Shown: in pieces, positions 1-6,005 of the stretch
Layout of the letters: each line of letters begins with the position of its first letter
Position numbering within the stretch: position 1 is the stretch's first letter
NCBI GenBank assembly: GCA_018609785.1
Contig: JAHEOE010000015.1
Coordinates: forward strand, 1-7,707
Length of the DNA: 7,707 nucleotides
Reading direction: 5' to 3'
Origin: Minisyncoccota bacterium
Lineage (GTDB): Bacteria > Patescibacteriota > Minisyncoccia > SW-4-49-11
Program-made: the position numbers and the translations under genes
Notes under the pieces: generated by a model
Database searches by the model: none
What the model was told of the DNA's origin: nothing
Seen by the model: the letters and a program-made list of their open reading frames with translations, nothing else

Positions 1-756
1 AATCAAAAAGGAGGCACGGGGAAGACAACCACGGCGGTAAACGTGGCGGCGTTTTTCGCTCGACAGAAATACAAAACCCTCTTGGTTGATCTTGACCCGC
101 AAAGTAACGCCACCAGCGGGGTGGGGATGTACGATCGAGAATTGCCCGGTGTCTACGAAGTTATGCGTGAGGACTATTCGGTCGAAGAAGTTGTCAGGCA
201 TAGTCAATTTAACAATTTGGATGTTCTCCCTGCTACGCCGGATGTGGCCGGTCTTAACGTGGAATTGGTTAATCGAGAAGATCGTGAGTTTATTTTGGAT
301 GGTGTTCTTGAACCGCTTGCTAAACGGTACGATATGGTGGTTATGGATACGCCACCCAGTCTCGGTCTCGTTACTCTGAACGGACTTGTAGCCTCCGATT
401 ATGTTCTTTTGCCCGTGCAGTGCGAGTATTACGCGCTTGAGGGATTGGGGCAATTGATGGAGACGGTGCAGTTAATCCAGGAATACGTTAATGCCGAGCT
501 TAACGTTCTCGGTGCAGTGCTTACCATGCACGACCGGCGGAATAAAATTTCTCAGCAAGTCGCTCAAGACGTACGGCAAAACTTTCCCGGATATGTGTTT
601 GAGTCCGTTATTCCTCGCAATGTCAGTCTTTCCGAGGCTCCCAGTTTCGGAAAGCCCATTTTCCAGTATGCCGCTCTGAGCAGGGGCGCGAGTTCTTATA
701 AAAAATTGGGGAATGAAATTATTCGGGAATTAAAGAAACGAACTCCGGAAGAATAG
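1..756 (+). CDS. parA: Chromosome partitioning ATPase ParA/Soj, 5' end cut by window edge
   Basis: ParA/Soj ATPases bind DNA cooperatively in the ATP state and, with ParB, segregate the replication origin. The reading frame is open from base 1, so the true start lies upstream; a GTG at 43 is internal, because it would cut off the nucleotide-binding loop. The visible 251 residues begin with the deviant Walker A motif KGGTGKTT (residues 3-10, signature lysine K3), followed by DLDPQ (30-34) and Walker B VVMDTPP (113-119). The C-terminal part carries the Soj-typical stretch PRNVSLSEAPSFGKP. Family members are about 250-260 residues, so probably only some 5-10 residues are missing. No parB follows; it may lie elsewhere or upstream. 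The chromosomal Soj type is favoured over a plasmid ParA from overall sequence similarity. Family assignment is secure; the chromosomal role is inferred. Confidence 0.95.
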   Translation, partial: NQKGGTGKTTTAVNVAAFFARQKYKTLLVDLDPQSNATSGVGMYDRELPGVYEVMREDYSVEEVVRHSQFNNLDVLPATPDVAGLNVELVNREDREFILDGVLEPLAKRYDMVVMDTPPSLGLVTLNGLVASDYVLLPVQCEYYALEGLGQLMETVQLIQEYVNAELNVLGAVLTMHDRRNKISQQVAQDVRQNFPGYVFESVIPRNVSLSEAPSFGKPIFQYAALSRGASSYKKLGNEIIRELKKRTPEE

Positions 757-802
757 AGCTTTCCGTTGTAAAAGGACTCTTTAGAGTACATTTCAAAAGT
801 AG

Positions 803-838
803 GAAGAACTCCTTCGCCCCTTCGGGGCTCTTCTCTTT
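803..838 (+). terminator. Possible intrinsic terminator of parA
   Basis: A GCCCC-TTC-GGGGC hairpin (816-828) is followed directly by the pyrimidine-rich tail TCTTCTCTTT (829-838). Outer bases GAAGA (803-807) can also pair with TCTTC (829-833) across a bulge. It lies 60 bases after the parA stop, a plausible place for termination. The tail is interrupted by C residues and the hairpin is also part of a larger palindromic element, so termination is inferred only. Confidence 0.4.
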
Positions 839-908
839 AAAAAGAGGAGGACACAACCTGTTTTCCTCCTTTCTAAGGAGGAAAAGCCCGTTAGGGAAAG
901 GAGGATTC
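808..908. repeat. Composite intergenic palindromic element (MITE- or REP-like)
   Basis: About 100 bases are built almost wholly from inverted repeats: GCCCC/GGGGC (816-828), CTCTTT/AAAGAG (833-846), and a perfect 11-bp stem (861-871 with 875-885, three-base loop TCT). AGGAGG occurs three times on the plus strand (845-850, 876-881, 899-904). The ends, ACTCCTTC on the left and GGAGGAT on the right, are loosely inverted copies of each other. The style resembles dispersed intergenic palindromic repeats common in several bacterial groups. No open reading frame of interest is present, and no target-site duplication was recognised. That it is a dispersed repeat family is an inference from resemblance, as only one copy is in view. 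Confidence 0.5.
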
Positions 909-964
909 GTCGTTATACAGCATTTATAGAAAATATAAGACTTTTGAGATGACTTCTTGGTACG

Positions 965-994
965 TAGACTTTGATGTGTATGACATGATATACT
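965..994 (+). promoter_or_regulatory. Extended -10 promoter ahead of rmlB
   Basis: TATACT (989-994) is preceded by TG at 986-987, giving an extended -10 element. TAGACT (965-970) matches four of six bases of the -35 consensus at 18-bp spacing. Transcription would begin near 1001, leaving a leader of about 32 AT-rich bases before the ATG at 1033. It is the best promoter match in the spacer and sits where the four-gene run needs one. Confidence 0.5.
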
Positions 995-1032
995 TTCTTC
1001 GTGCACTATATAAATAATTCTGTATTAGGAAT

Positions 1033-2013
1033 ATGAAACTCTTGGTTACCGGAGGCGCGGGGTTTATGGGCTCCTATTTTGTAAAGTATGTTCTTCACGA
1101 ACGGACTGATTGGGAAATTTTCACGTATGATAAGTTGACCTATGCGGGAGACACTTCCAAATTGGCCGATATTATGGAAAGTGACCGTCATACGTTTATT
1201 GAGGGAGATATTGTCGACGGACCTCATGTAGAAGAAGTCATCGCTTACTATAGTGTGGATGCGATTGTGAATTTTGCCGCCGAAACTCATGTAGATAATT
1301 CCATAGAAAAGGCGGATCCGTTTATTCGAACCAATATTACCGGAACGCACACGCTCTTGGAAGTGGCCCGCAAGTACGGTATTCGGATGCTTCAGATAAG
1401 TACCGATGAAGTGTATGGTTCAATTGAAGAGGGGCGAGCCGCTGAGACTCATTGTTTTGAACCGAACAGTCCGTATTCGGCTTCCAAAGCGAGCGCCGAC
1501 TTGCTATGCCGAGCATATTATCAGACGTACGGAGTGGACGTCGTGGGGACACATGCTTGTAACGTGATCGGCCCGTATCAGTATTCGGAAAAGTTTTTGC
1601 CGACTATTGTGACCAATCTGCTTCAAGACAAACAAGTGCCTTTGTATGGAGATGGTATGAACGCGCGGGAATGGATGTATGTAGAAGATCACGCTCGTGC
1701 CATTCTTCTTCTCCTTGAACAAGCAGCAAGCGGAGAACGGTATAATATCGGATCCGGAGCGGAAATTTCCAATCGAGAAATGATTACGAAGGTATTGGAG
1801 ATAATGGGCAAAGACACTTCATATATCACCTATGTGGAGGATAGGAAGGGGCATGACCGACGGTATGCTCTGGATACCCGTAACATTCGCGCGTTGGGGT
1901 GGGAACCGCAGTATTCTTTGGAAGAGACTCTGAGATATGTGGTGCGATGGTATACGGAAAATCAAAGTTGGTGGCAAGAGACGAAGAGTACACAAACTAA
2001 CGATAACGCTTAG
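1033..2013 (+). CDS. rmlB: dTDP-glucose 4,6-dehydratase
   Basis: This enzyme converts dTDP-glucose to dTDP-4-keto-6-deoxyglucose, the branch point to rhamnose and other deoxysugars of envelope glycans, in the cytoplasm with bound NAD. It is an extended short-chain dehydrogenase. The Rossmann loop GGAGFMG is at residues 7-13, and an acidic residue for the adenine ribose is D33, followed by KLTYAGD, typical of RmlB. The catalytic STDEVYG is at 123-129 and the YxxxK pair is Y148/K152. The 326-residue length is normal for the family. The ATG at 1033 fits because the Rossmann strand begins at residue 2. AGGA at 1027-1030 is too close to the ATG to serve as a usual ribosome binding site. It is first in a tight run with rmlA, galU and murJ. 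No rmlC or rmlD is in view, so the final sugar is not known. Confidence 0.93.
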   Translation: MKLLVTGGAGFMGSYFVKYVLHERTDWEIFTYDKLTYAGDTSKLADIMESDRHTFIEGDIVDGPHVEEVIAYYSVDAIVNFAAETHVDNSIEKADPFIRTNITGTHTLLEVARKYGIRMLQISTDEVYGSIEEGRAAETHCFEPNSPYSASKASADLLCRAYYQTYGVDVVGTHACNVIGPYQYSEKFLPTIVTNLLQDKQVPLYGDGMNAREWMYVEDHARAILLLLEQAASGERYNIGSGAEISNREMITKVLEIMGKDTSYITYVEDRKGHDRRYALDTRNIRALGWEPQYSLEETLRYVVRWYTENQSWWQETKSTQTNDNA

Positions 2014-2015
2014 GT

Positions 2016-3083
2016 ATGAAAGCACTCATTGCCGCCGGTGGGAAAGGAAGCAGGCTTCGTCCGCTCACGTATGCGCAAAATAAACATACCATTCCTTTGG
2101 CAAACAGACCATTGATTATTCAGGCGGTCGAAAAGATCGTCGAGGCGGGAATTGACGACATTGCCATTTCCGTAAACGAAGGAGAAACCGAACTGCAAAA
2201 ACTTGTGGGAGACGGGAGTACTTGGAATGTGACCATAACCTATCTCGAGCAAAAAGGAGGCGCTTTGGGGGTCGCCGATGTCATCCGCAACGCGACATCG
2301 TTCTTGGGAGAGGAAGATTTTGTCTTTTATCTGGGTGATAACGTGCTTTGTACCGATATAGGTCCGTTTATTGAGGAATTTTATGAAAAAAAATTGAACT
2401 GCTTGCTTGCGCTTACCAAAGTGCAAGAACCCGAGCGTTTCGGAGTTCCTGTGATTGAGAACGATCGAGTTGTGCGTGTGGAGGAAAAACCGGAAAACCC
2501 TCCTTCCGATTATGCGGTCGTTGGATTGTACGTCTATGATAAACACATGGTGGAAGCGGTCAAGCATTTGGAGCTTAGCGAGCGAGGTGAGTATGAGATA
2601 TCGGACGCGCATACGTGGCTTTTGGAGAATGGGTTTGAAGTAGGGTTCCGAGAAATTACGGGATGGTGGAAAGATACCGGTAAGCCCGAAGATTTACTGG
2701 AGGGAAACCAACTGTTGCTTAAAGAGATGGAATCTTCTCTAAACGGAGAATTGCGAGATTCCAGCCGAATTCAGGGGCAAGTAGTTTTGGAAGAAGGGGC
2801 GGTCCTTGAAGGAAATACGTTCGTAAGAGGGCCGGTTGTTATCGGTAAGAACGTACGTATAAAAGATGCCTATATCGGCCCGTTTACTTCTATTGGAGAT
2901 GATGTGGTTGTAGAGGGAGCGGAAGTGGAACATTCAATTGTGATGTCAGGGACCGAAATTTTGGTTTCTCAGCGTATCGTTGATAGTATATTGGGACATA
3001 ATATGAAGTTGAACCCTTATAAGAACACCCTTCCCAGAGGACACAAACTTATTGTGGGAGATAATTCACATATAGAGATATAA
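2016..3083 (+). CDS. rmlA: Glucose-1-phosphate thymidylyltransferase, long form with left-handed beta-helix tail
   Basis: It joins dTTP and glucose-1-phosphate to give dTDP-glucose, the substrate of the RmlB encoded two bases upstream. The nucleotidyltransferase domain (about 1-240) opens with GGKGSRLRPLT (8-18), and has the GDN metal-site motif (107-109), EEKP (156-159, usual catalytic lysine K158) and GWWKDTGKPEDL (216-227). Residues from about 250 to 335 show the hexapeptide periodicity of a left-handed beta-helix, ending in a VGDNSHIEI tail. At 355 residues it matches the long RmlA/StrD type rather than the roughly 290-residue enterobacterial form. The start follows the rmlB stop by two bases with no Shine-Dalgarno sequence, suggesting translational coupling. 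Long-form relatives include other sugar nucleotidyltransferases, so base and sugar preference are inferred. The rmlB neighbour supports dTDP-glucose. Confidence 0.88.
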   Translation: MKALIAAGGKGSRLRPLTYAQNKHTIPLANRPLIIQAVEKIVEAGIDDIAISVNEGETELQKLVGDGSTWNVTITYLEQKGGALGVADVIRNATSFLGEEDFVFYLGDNVLCTDIGPFIEEFYEKKLNCLLALTKVQEPERFGVPVIENDRVVRVEEKPENPPSDYAVVGLYVYDKHMVEAVKHLELSERGEYEISDAHTWLLENGFEVGFREITGWWKDTGKPEDLLEGNQLLLKEMESSLNGELRDSSRIQGQVVLEEGAVLEGNTFVRGPVVIGKNVRIKDAYIGPFTSIGDDVVVEGAEVEHSIVMSGTEILVSQRIVDSILGHNMKLNPYKNTLPRGHKLIVGDNSHIEI

Positions 3084-3093
3084 TTTCAGATCT

Positions 3094-3969
3094 ATGAAGC
3101 ATCAGAAAATCCGTAAAGCCATTTTGCCCGTAGCCGGGTTTGGGACACGATTTCTGCCCGCCACTAAAGCGCAACCCAAAGAGATGCTCCCTCTTGTGGA
3201 TACACCGGTGATTCAGCACCTGGTGGAAGAAGCGGTGAATTCCGGTATCGAGCAGATTGTCTTTGTGACCGGGCGAAGCAAGCGAGCGTTGGAAGATCAT
3301 TTTGATTCGCATTACGAATTAGAAAGTCTTCTGGCAGAAAAGGGGAAAGAGGAGGCTTTGCAAGAGGTGCAGAAATTAACTAACATGGCCGAATTCTTTT
3401 TTGTAAGACAAAAACAACCGCAAGGAAATGGAGATGCCATTCTCACGGCCAAAAACTTTGTTGGTGACGAGCCATGTGCCGTGCTGTTCGGTGATGACTT
3501 GGTTGACGCCGAGCGACCGGCGCTTCGGCAACTTATAGACGTCTACGAAGAATATCGCGATCCGGTTATCGCTCTTACGTCCGTACCGCACGAGCATGTG
3601 TCCAAGTACGGTATTGTTGAGGGGAATCAAGTAGCCGATCGCGTTACGCAGCTGGCGAATTTCCGCGAGAAACCTGAGCCGTCCGAGACCGAATCTTCGC
3701 AAGCGGTGATCGGAAAGTACATCATTACGCCGGAATTTTTTGAGAAGCTTGAGCAGATGAAAGGCTCCGTGGAAGGCGAGCTGGGTATGGATCATGCCAT
3801 TAATGCCATGATGAACGAACGTCCGCTTTATGGATTGGAAGTCGAAGGAACTCGCTATGATTGTGGTGATAAACTCGGCTACATTCAAGCAACCGTTGAT
3901 TACGCGCTCAAACACGAAAAAATCGGTGAGGGAGTGCGCGATTATCTCAAGTCTTTGAATTTGGATTAA
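3094..3969 (+). CDS. galU: UTP-glucose-1-phosphate uridylyltransferase
   Basis: GalU makes UDP-glucose from UTP and glucose-1-phosphate, feeding envelope glycans and glycolipids. The start of the fold shows AILPVAGFGTRFLPATK (9-25) and the GalU-typical PKEMLP (28-33). The metal site is FGDD (132-135), FREKP (190-194) holds the expected catalytic lysine K193, and later come GELGMDHAI and YDCGDKLGY. Its 291 residues are a normal length. In the RQKxPxGxGHA motif that usually follows the uracil-contact region, this protein has RQKQPQGNGDA (105-115), with Asp114 where His is usual. It lies 10 bases after rmlA and 9 before murJ, without a recognisable ribosome binding site. Two separate nucleotidyltransferases side by side imply two different activated-glucose pools. 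Family assignment is firm; substrate is inferred from family. Confidence 0.92.
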   Translation: MKHQKIRKAILPVAGFGTRFLPATKAQPKEMLPLVDTPVIQHLVEEAVNSGIEQIVFVTGRSKRALEDHFDSHYELESLLAEKGKEEALQEVQKLTNMAEFFFVRQKQPQGNGDAILTAKNFVGDEPCAVLFGDDLVDAERPALRQLIDVYEEYRDPVIALTSVPHEHVSKYGIVEGNQVADRVTQLANFREKPEPSETESSQAVIGKYIITPEFFEKLEQMKGSVEGELGMDHAINAMMNERPLYGLEVEGTRYDCGDKLGYIQATVDYALKHEKIGEGVRDYLKSLNLD

Positions 3970-3978
3970 CGTCGAGCT

Positions 3979-5547
3979 ATGCGCTTGGTGAAGCGAATAC
4001 AGTCTCGACTTGAAGCGTCCGTTTTGTTGACTAGCGGTCTTCTGGCGGGTGCTTTTGTTTTGAGTAAACTTGTGGGGCTTGTCCGACAACGTCTTCTTAC
4101 GGCAACGTTTGGGAGCGGAGGTGTTTTGGATAGCTTCCTCTCCGCCTTTATTATTCCCGATCTGGTCTATAACATTCTTATTTTGGGGACGCTCTCAAGT
4201 GCGTTTATTCCGTTATTCAGCGAGTTAATCCATACTGATAACGCATCCAAAGAAGATGCCAATCGACTCGCGGATAACGTCTTTTTTATTACCGGCGCGG
4301 TTATGGGGCTGTTGGGAGTGATCATGTTAGTGGGGGCTCCATACATTGCCGAGTTTGTCGGGCAGTCGTATACGGGTGAGAAGCTTACGGATACTATTAC
4401 ATTAACCCGTATCATGGCCTTTTCGCCGTTGATTTTCAGTCTGTCCACAGTGGTGACCAGTGTCTTGCAGGCGCATAATAAGTTCGTGGTTACGTCTTTG
4501 TCCGCGGTCATGTATCAGATCGGAATTATTATCGGTATTAGCATTTTGTATCCTATGTGGGGAGTGGTCGGTCTGGGATACGGCGTGATTTTGGGGGCGT
4601 TGTTACATGTCATGATTCAGTTGCCTTCATTGTATGCGTTGGGGTTTGGTATTCGCCCGCGGTTAAAACTACAGACTGTCGGTCTGAAACGTTTATGGTC
4701 TTTATATTGGCCTCGGCTGTTGGTACTTGATATTTCATTACTCGCGGTTTTGGTGGGGAAAATTATTGCCTCGCGGGAAGATGCGGGGGTAAGTATTTTT
4801 ACGTTGGCGTATGATGTCAATTCGTTACCGTTGGGTATTATTTCCATTTCGTTGGTGACGGCTATGTTCCCGCAGTTGAGTCGCGTATTTGCGCAAGGGA
4901 AGCGGGACGCGTTTATTGCCTATGTGATGAAGACCATGGCTCGTATGCTCAGTATTCTGGTGCCGGCGGCGGGTCTGCTGGTTCTGTTACGAAAGCCGGT
5001 TATTCATGTCATTTTTGATACGAGTAAGTTTACCACCGGCGAGGTAACCGATCTCTTGTGGGTACTGACGATCTTTGCCGTTTCTTTACCGTTTCAAGGA
5101 CTGTTGCCGTTGTTTGCCCGTGGTTTTTATGCTCAACAGAAACCCAAAATCCCTATGATTATCGGCGGTGTAAGTATGTTGGTAAGTATTGGATTGAGTT
5201 GGGGAGCATATGAAGCATTTGGGTTAAGAGCGGTTGCGGTGGTGTTTGCGGGTGTGATGGTTGCGGCCGCCTTTGTGTATGGTGTGTGGTTATGTCGGTC
5301 CGTCAAATGTAACATTCAACCGGAGTATTTACGTTGGTTCCGTACCATTGGACTCTTCTCAGTAATGACGTGGTGTCTGGCTTGGGGAATCAATGAGCTC
5401 TGGGAAACTATGTATGTAAGCAGTCCGCGTTTTTTCCTCAGTCTGATACAGGTGATTTGTGTGGGAGGCGTATCTGCGGCGGTGTATGTATTCATCGCGT
5501 GGCGTAGCGAACTCCGTGATGTCTTTCGGGAATCCGAAGAAGCGTGA
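3979..5547 (+). CDS. murJ: MurJ/MviN-family lipid II flippase
   Basis: MurJ proteins flip the peptidoglycan precursor lipid II across the cytoplasmic membrane. The 522 residues are strongly hydrophobic throughout, as expected for the 14-helix MOP-superfamily fold. The N-terminal signature is clear: SKLVGLVRQRLL (29-40), FGSGGVLDSF, then IPDLVYNILILGTLSSAFIP. A further conserved region reads PLGIISISLVTAMFPQLSR. The ATG at 3979, 9 bases after galU, leaves a short positively charged lead before the first membrane helix (about 15-35). Of the arginines reported essential in E. coli MurJ (R18, R24, R52, R270), by eye only R24 is kept as R36; the R18 position is K30, and the other two fall in non-arginine residues. 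A related role with another lipid-linked glycan (Wzx-like) cannot be excluded, given the sugar-nucleotide neighbours. It ends in TGA. Confidence 0.9.
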   Translation: MRLVKRIQSRLEASVLLTSGLLAGAFVLSKLVGLVRQRLLTATFGSGGVLDSFLSAFIIPDLVYNILILGTLSSAFIPLFSELIHTDNASKEDANRLADNVFFITGAVMGLLGVIMLVGAPYIAEFVGQSYTGEKLTDTITLTRIMAFSPLIFSLSTVVTSVLQAHNKFVVTSLSAVMYQIGIIIGISILYPMWGVVGLGYGVILGALLHVMIQLPSLYALGFGIRPRLKLQTVGLKRLWSLYWPRLLVLDISLLAVLVGKIIASREDAGVSIFTLAYDVNSLPLGIISISLVTAMFPQLSRVFAQGKRDAFIAYVMKTMARMLSILVPAAGLLVLLRKPVIHVIFDTSKFTTGEVTDLLWVLTIFAVSLPFQGLLPLFARGFYAQQKPKIPMIIGGVSMLVSIGLSWGAYEAFGLRAVAVVFAGVMVAAAFVYGVWLCRSVKCNIQPEYLRWFRTIGLFSVMTWCLAWGINELWETMYVSSPRFFLSLIQVICVGGVSAAVYVFIAWRSELRDVFRESEEA

Positions 5548-5553
5548 TATACT
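5545..5553 (+). promoter_or_regulatory. Extended -10 element overlapping the murJ stop
   Basis: TGATATACT, identical to the element ahead of rmlB at 986-994, begins on the murJ stop codon. Only a poor -35 (TTCGGG, 5525-5530, 17-bp spacing) is present. If active, transcription would start near 5560, just ahead of AGGAGG and the long inverted repeat, producing a structured leader or small RNA. Confidence 0.35.
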
Positions 5554-5561
5554 ATAGATGT

Positions 5562-5699
5562 AGGAGGAGTCATCATTTCATCTCGGGGTACGGCTCATAT
5601 TCACTTCACAACGCCGATCCTACCCATAGCCTAAGGTTCCGTTCATATGAGCCGTACCCCGAGATAGGTATTAAGTATCAGAATTGTGAGATGACTTTT
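5562..5699. repeat. Nested long inverted repeat, possible structured RNA or leader
   Basis: The inner repeat is perfect over 21 bp (5580-5600 with 5645-5665) and encloses a 44-base loop (5601-5644), in which AACG (5610-5613) can pair with CGTT (5640-5643). An outer repeat, AGTCATC (5568-5574) with GATGACT (5690-5696), can be lengthened to about 10 pairs using G-U pairs with 5565-5567 and 5697-5699. AGGAGG (5562-5567) sits at its left foot. No T-run follows the stem, so it is not a standard terminator. No tRNA, SRP RNA, T-box or attC signature was seen, and no target-site duplication flanks it. What is visible is the pairing; expression and function are unknown. Confidence 0.8.
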
Positions 5700-5711
5700 A
5701 GAAGATAAAAT
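5684..5711 (+). promoter_or_regulatory. Promoter of the glutaredoxin-alr unit, possibly leaderless
   Basis: TTGTGA (5684-5689, four of six -35 bases) and TAAAAT (5706-5711, five of six -10 bases) are separated by 16 bp. Initiation 6-7 bases further on would fall at or next to the ATG at 5718, giving a leaderless message. This fits the lack of a ribosome binding site there. The -35 overlaps the right foot of the outer inverted repeat. Confidence 0.45.
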
Positions 5712-5717
5712 CAATGT

Positions 5718-5972
5718 ATGATCGAACTCTATCAAAAAGAAGAATGTCCGTTTTGCCAAAAGGTGCGTCAGAAACTCCAAGAGTTGGAGCTTGATTACGT
5801 CAATCGCATTTCGGTGAAAGGGACCGAGCAACGAGAGATTATGGTTAAACTCGGCGGAGAGCACAAAGTTCCGTTCCTCGTGGATCAGAGCAAAGGCGTC
5901 ATGATGTACGAGTCGGATGATATCGTGGATTATTTGGAGCGTGAATACGGCTCCGGAGACGCTCAAGAATAA
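5718..5972 (+). CDS. Small glutaredoxin-like thiol oxidoreductase (GST N-terminal type fold)
   Basis: The 84-residue protein is a single thioredoxin-fold domain. The CPFC redox motif is at residues 10-13 after the first strand (MIELYQ). The expected cis-proline is P52 in KVPFLVD, and YESDDIVDYLEREYG (64-78) matches the glutathione-binding end of glutaredoxins and GST N-terminal domains. Such proteins reduce disulfides or mixed disulfides in the cytoplasm. Whether glutathione or another thiol is used cannot be told. An overlapping ATG at 5714 opens a different, short frame and is not used here. No Shine-Dalgarno sequence precedes 5718. It is followed after 33 bases by alanine racemase and probably shares its transcript. 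Fold and active site are clear; the physiological partner is unknown. Confidence 0.88.
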   Translation: MIELYQKEECPFCQKVRQKLQELELDYVNRISVKGTEQREIMVKLGGEHKVPFLVDQSKGVMMYESDDIVDYLEREYGSGDAQE

Positions 5973-6005
5973 CGCAAGACGCGTTTGGTTAACGAAGTAA
6001 AGAGT

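Noticed and set aside
719..1006. Minus-strand frame across the parA-rmlB spacer.
   Set aside because: It covers the palindromic element, its residues reflect the repeats, and no domain or ribosome binding site is seen.
2010..2612. 200-codon minus-strand frame opposite rmlA.
   Set aside because: Antisense to a well supported gene, with no family features.
3376..4089. Long open frame on the minus strand opposite galU (237 codons).
   Set aside because: It lies antisense to a clear galU gene, has no recognisable domain and starts inside murJ; it is a shadow of coding sequence.
5545..5634. Reading the murJ TGA as glycine (genetic code 25) would extend the protein by 29 residues to a TAA at 5632.
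   Set aside because: None of the genes contains an in-frame TGA, the extension crosses the inverted repeat, and MurJ already ends at a normal length.
5580..5665. Long inverted repeat as a tRNA, SRP RNA, T-box leader, integron attC site or rho-independent terminator.
   Set aside because: The stem is far longer than a tRNA acceptor stem, the SRP apical motif and T-box sequence are absent, no attC core sites are present, and no T-run follows.
5985..6005. TTG at 5985 as the alanine racemase start.
   Set aside because: It would add seven residues before the usual N-terminus and has no ribosome binding site; ATG 6006 fits family length better.
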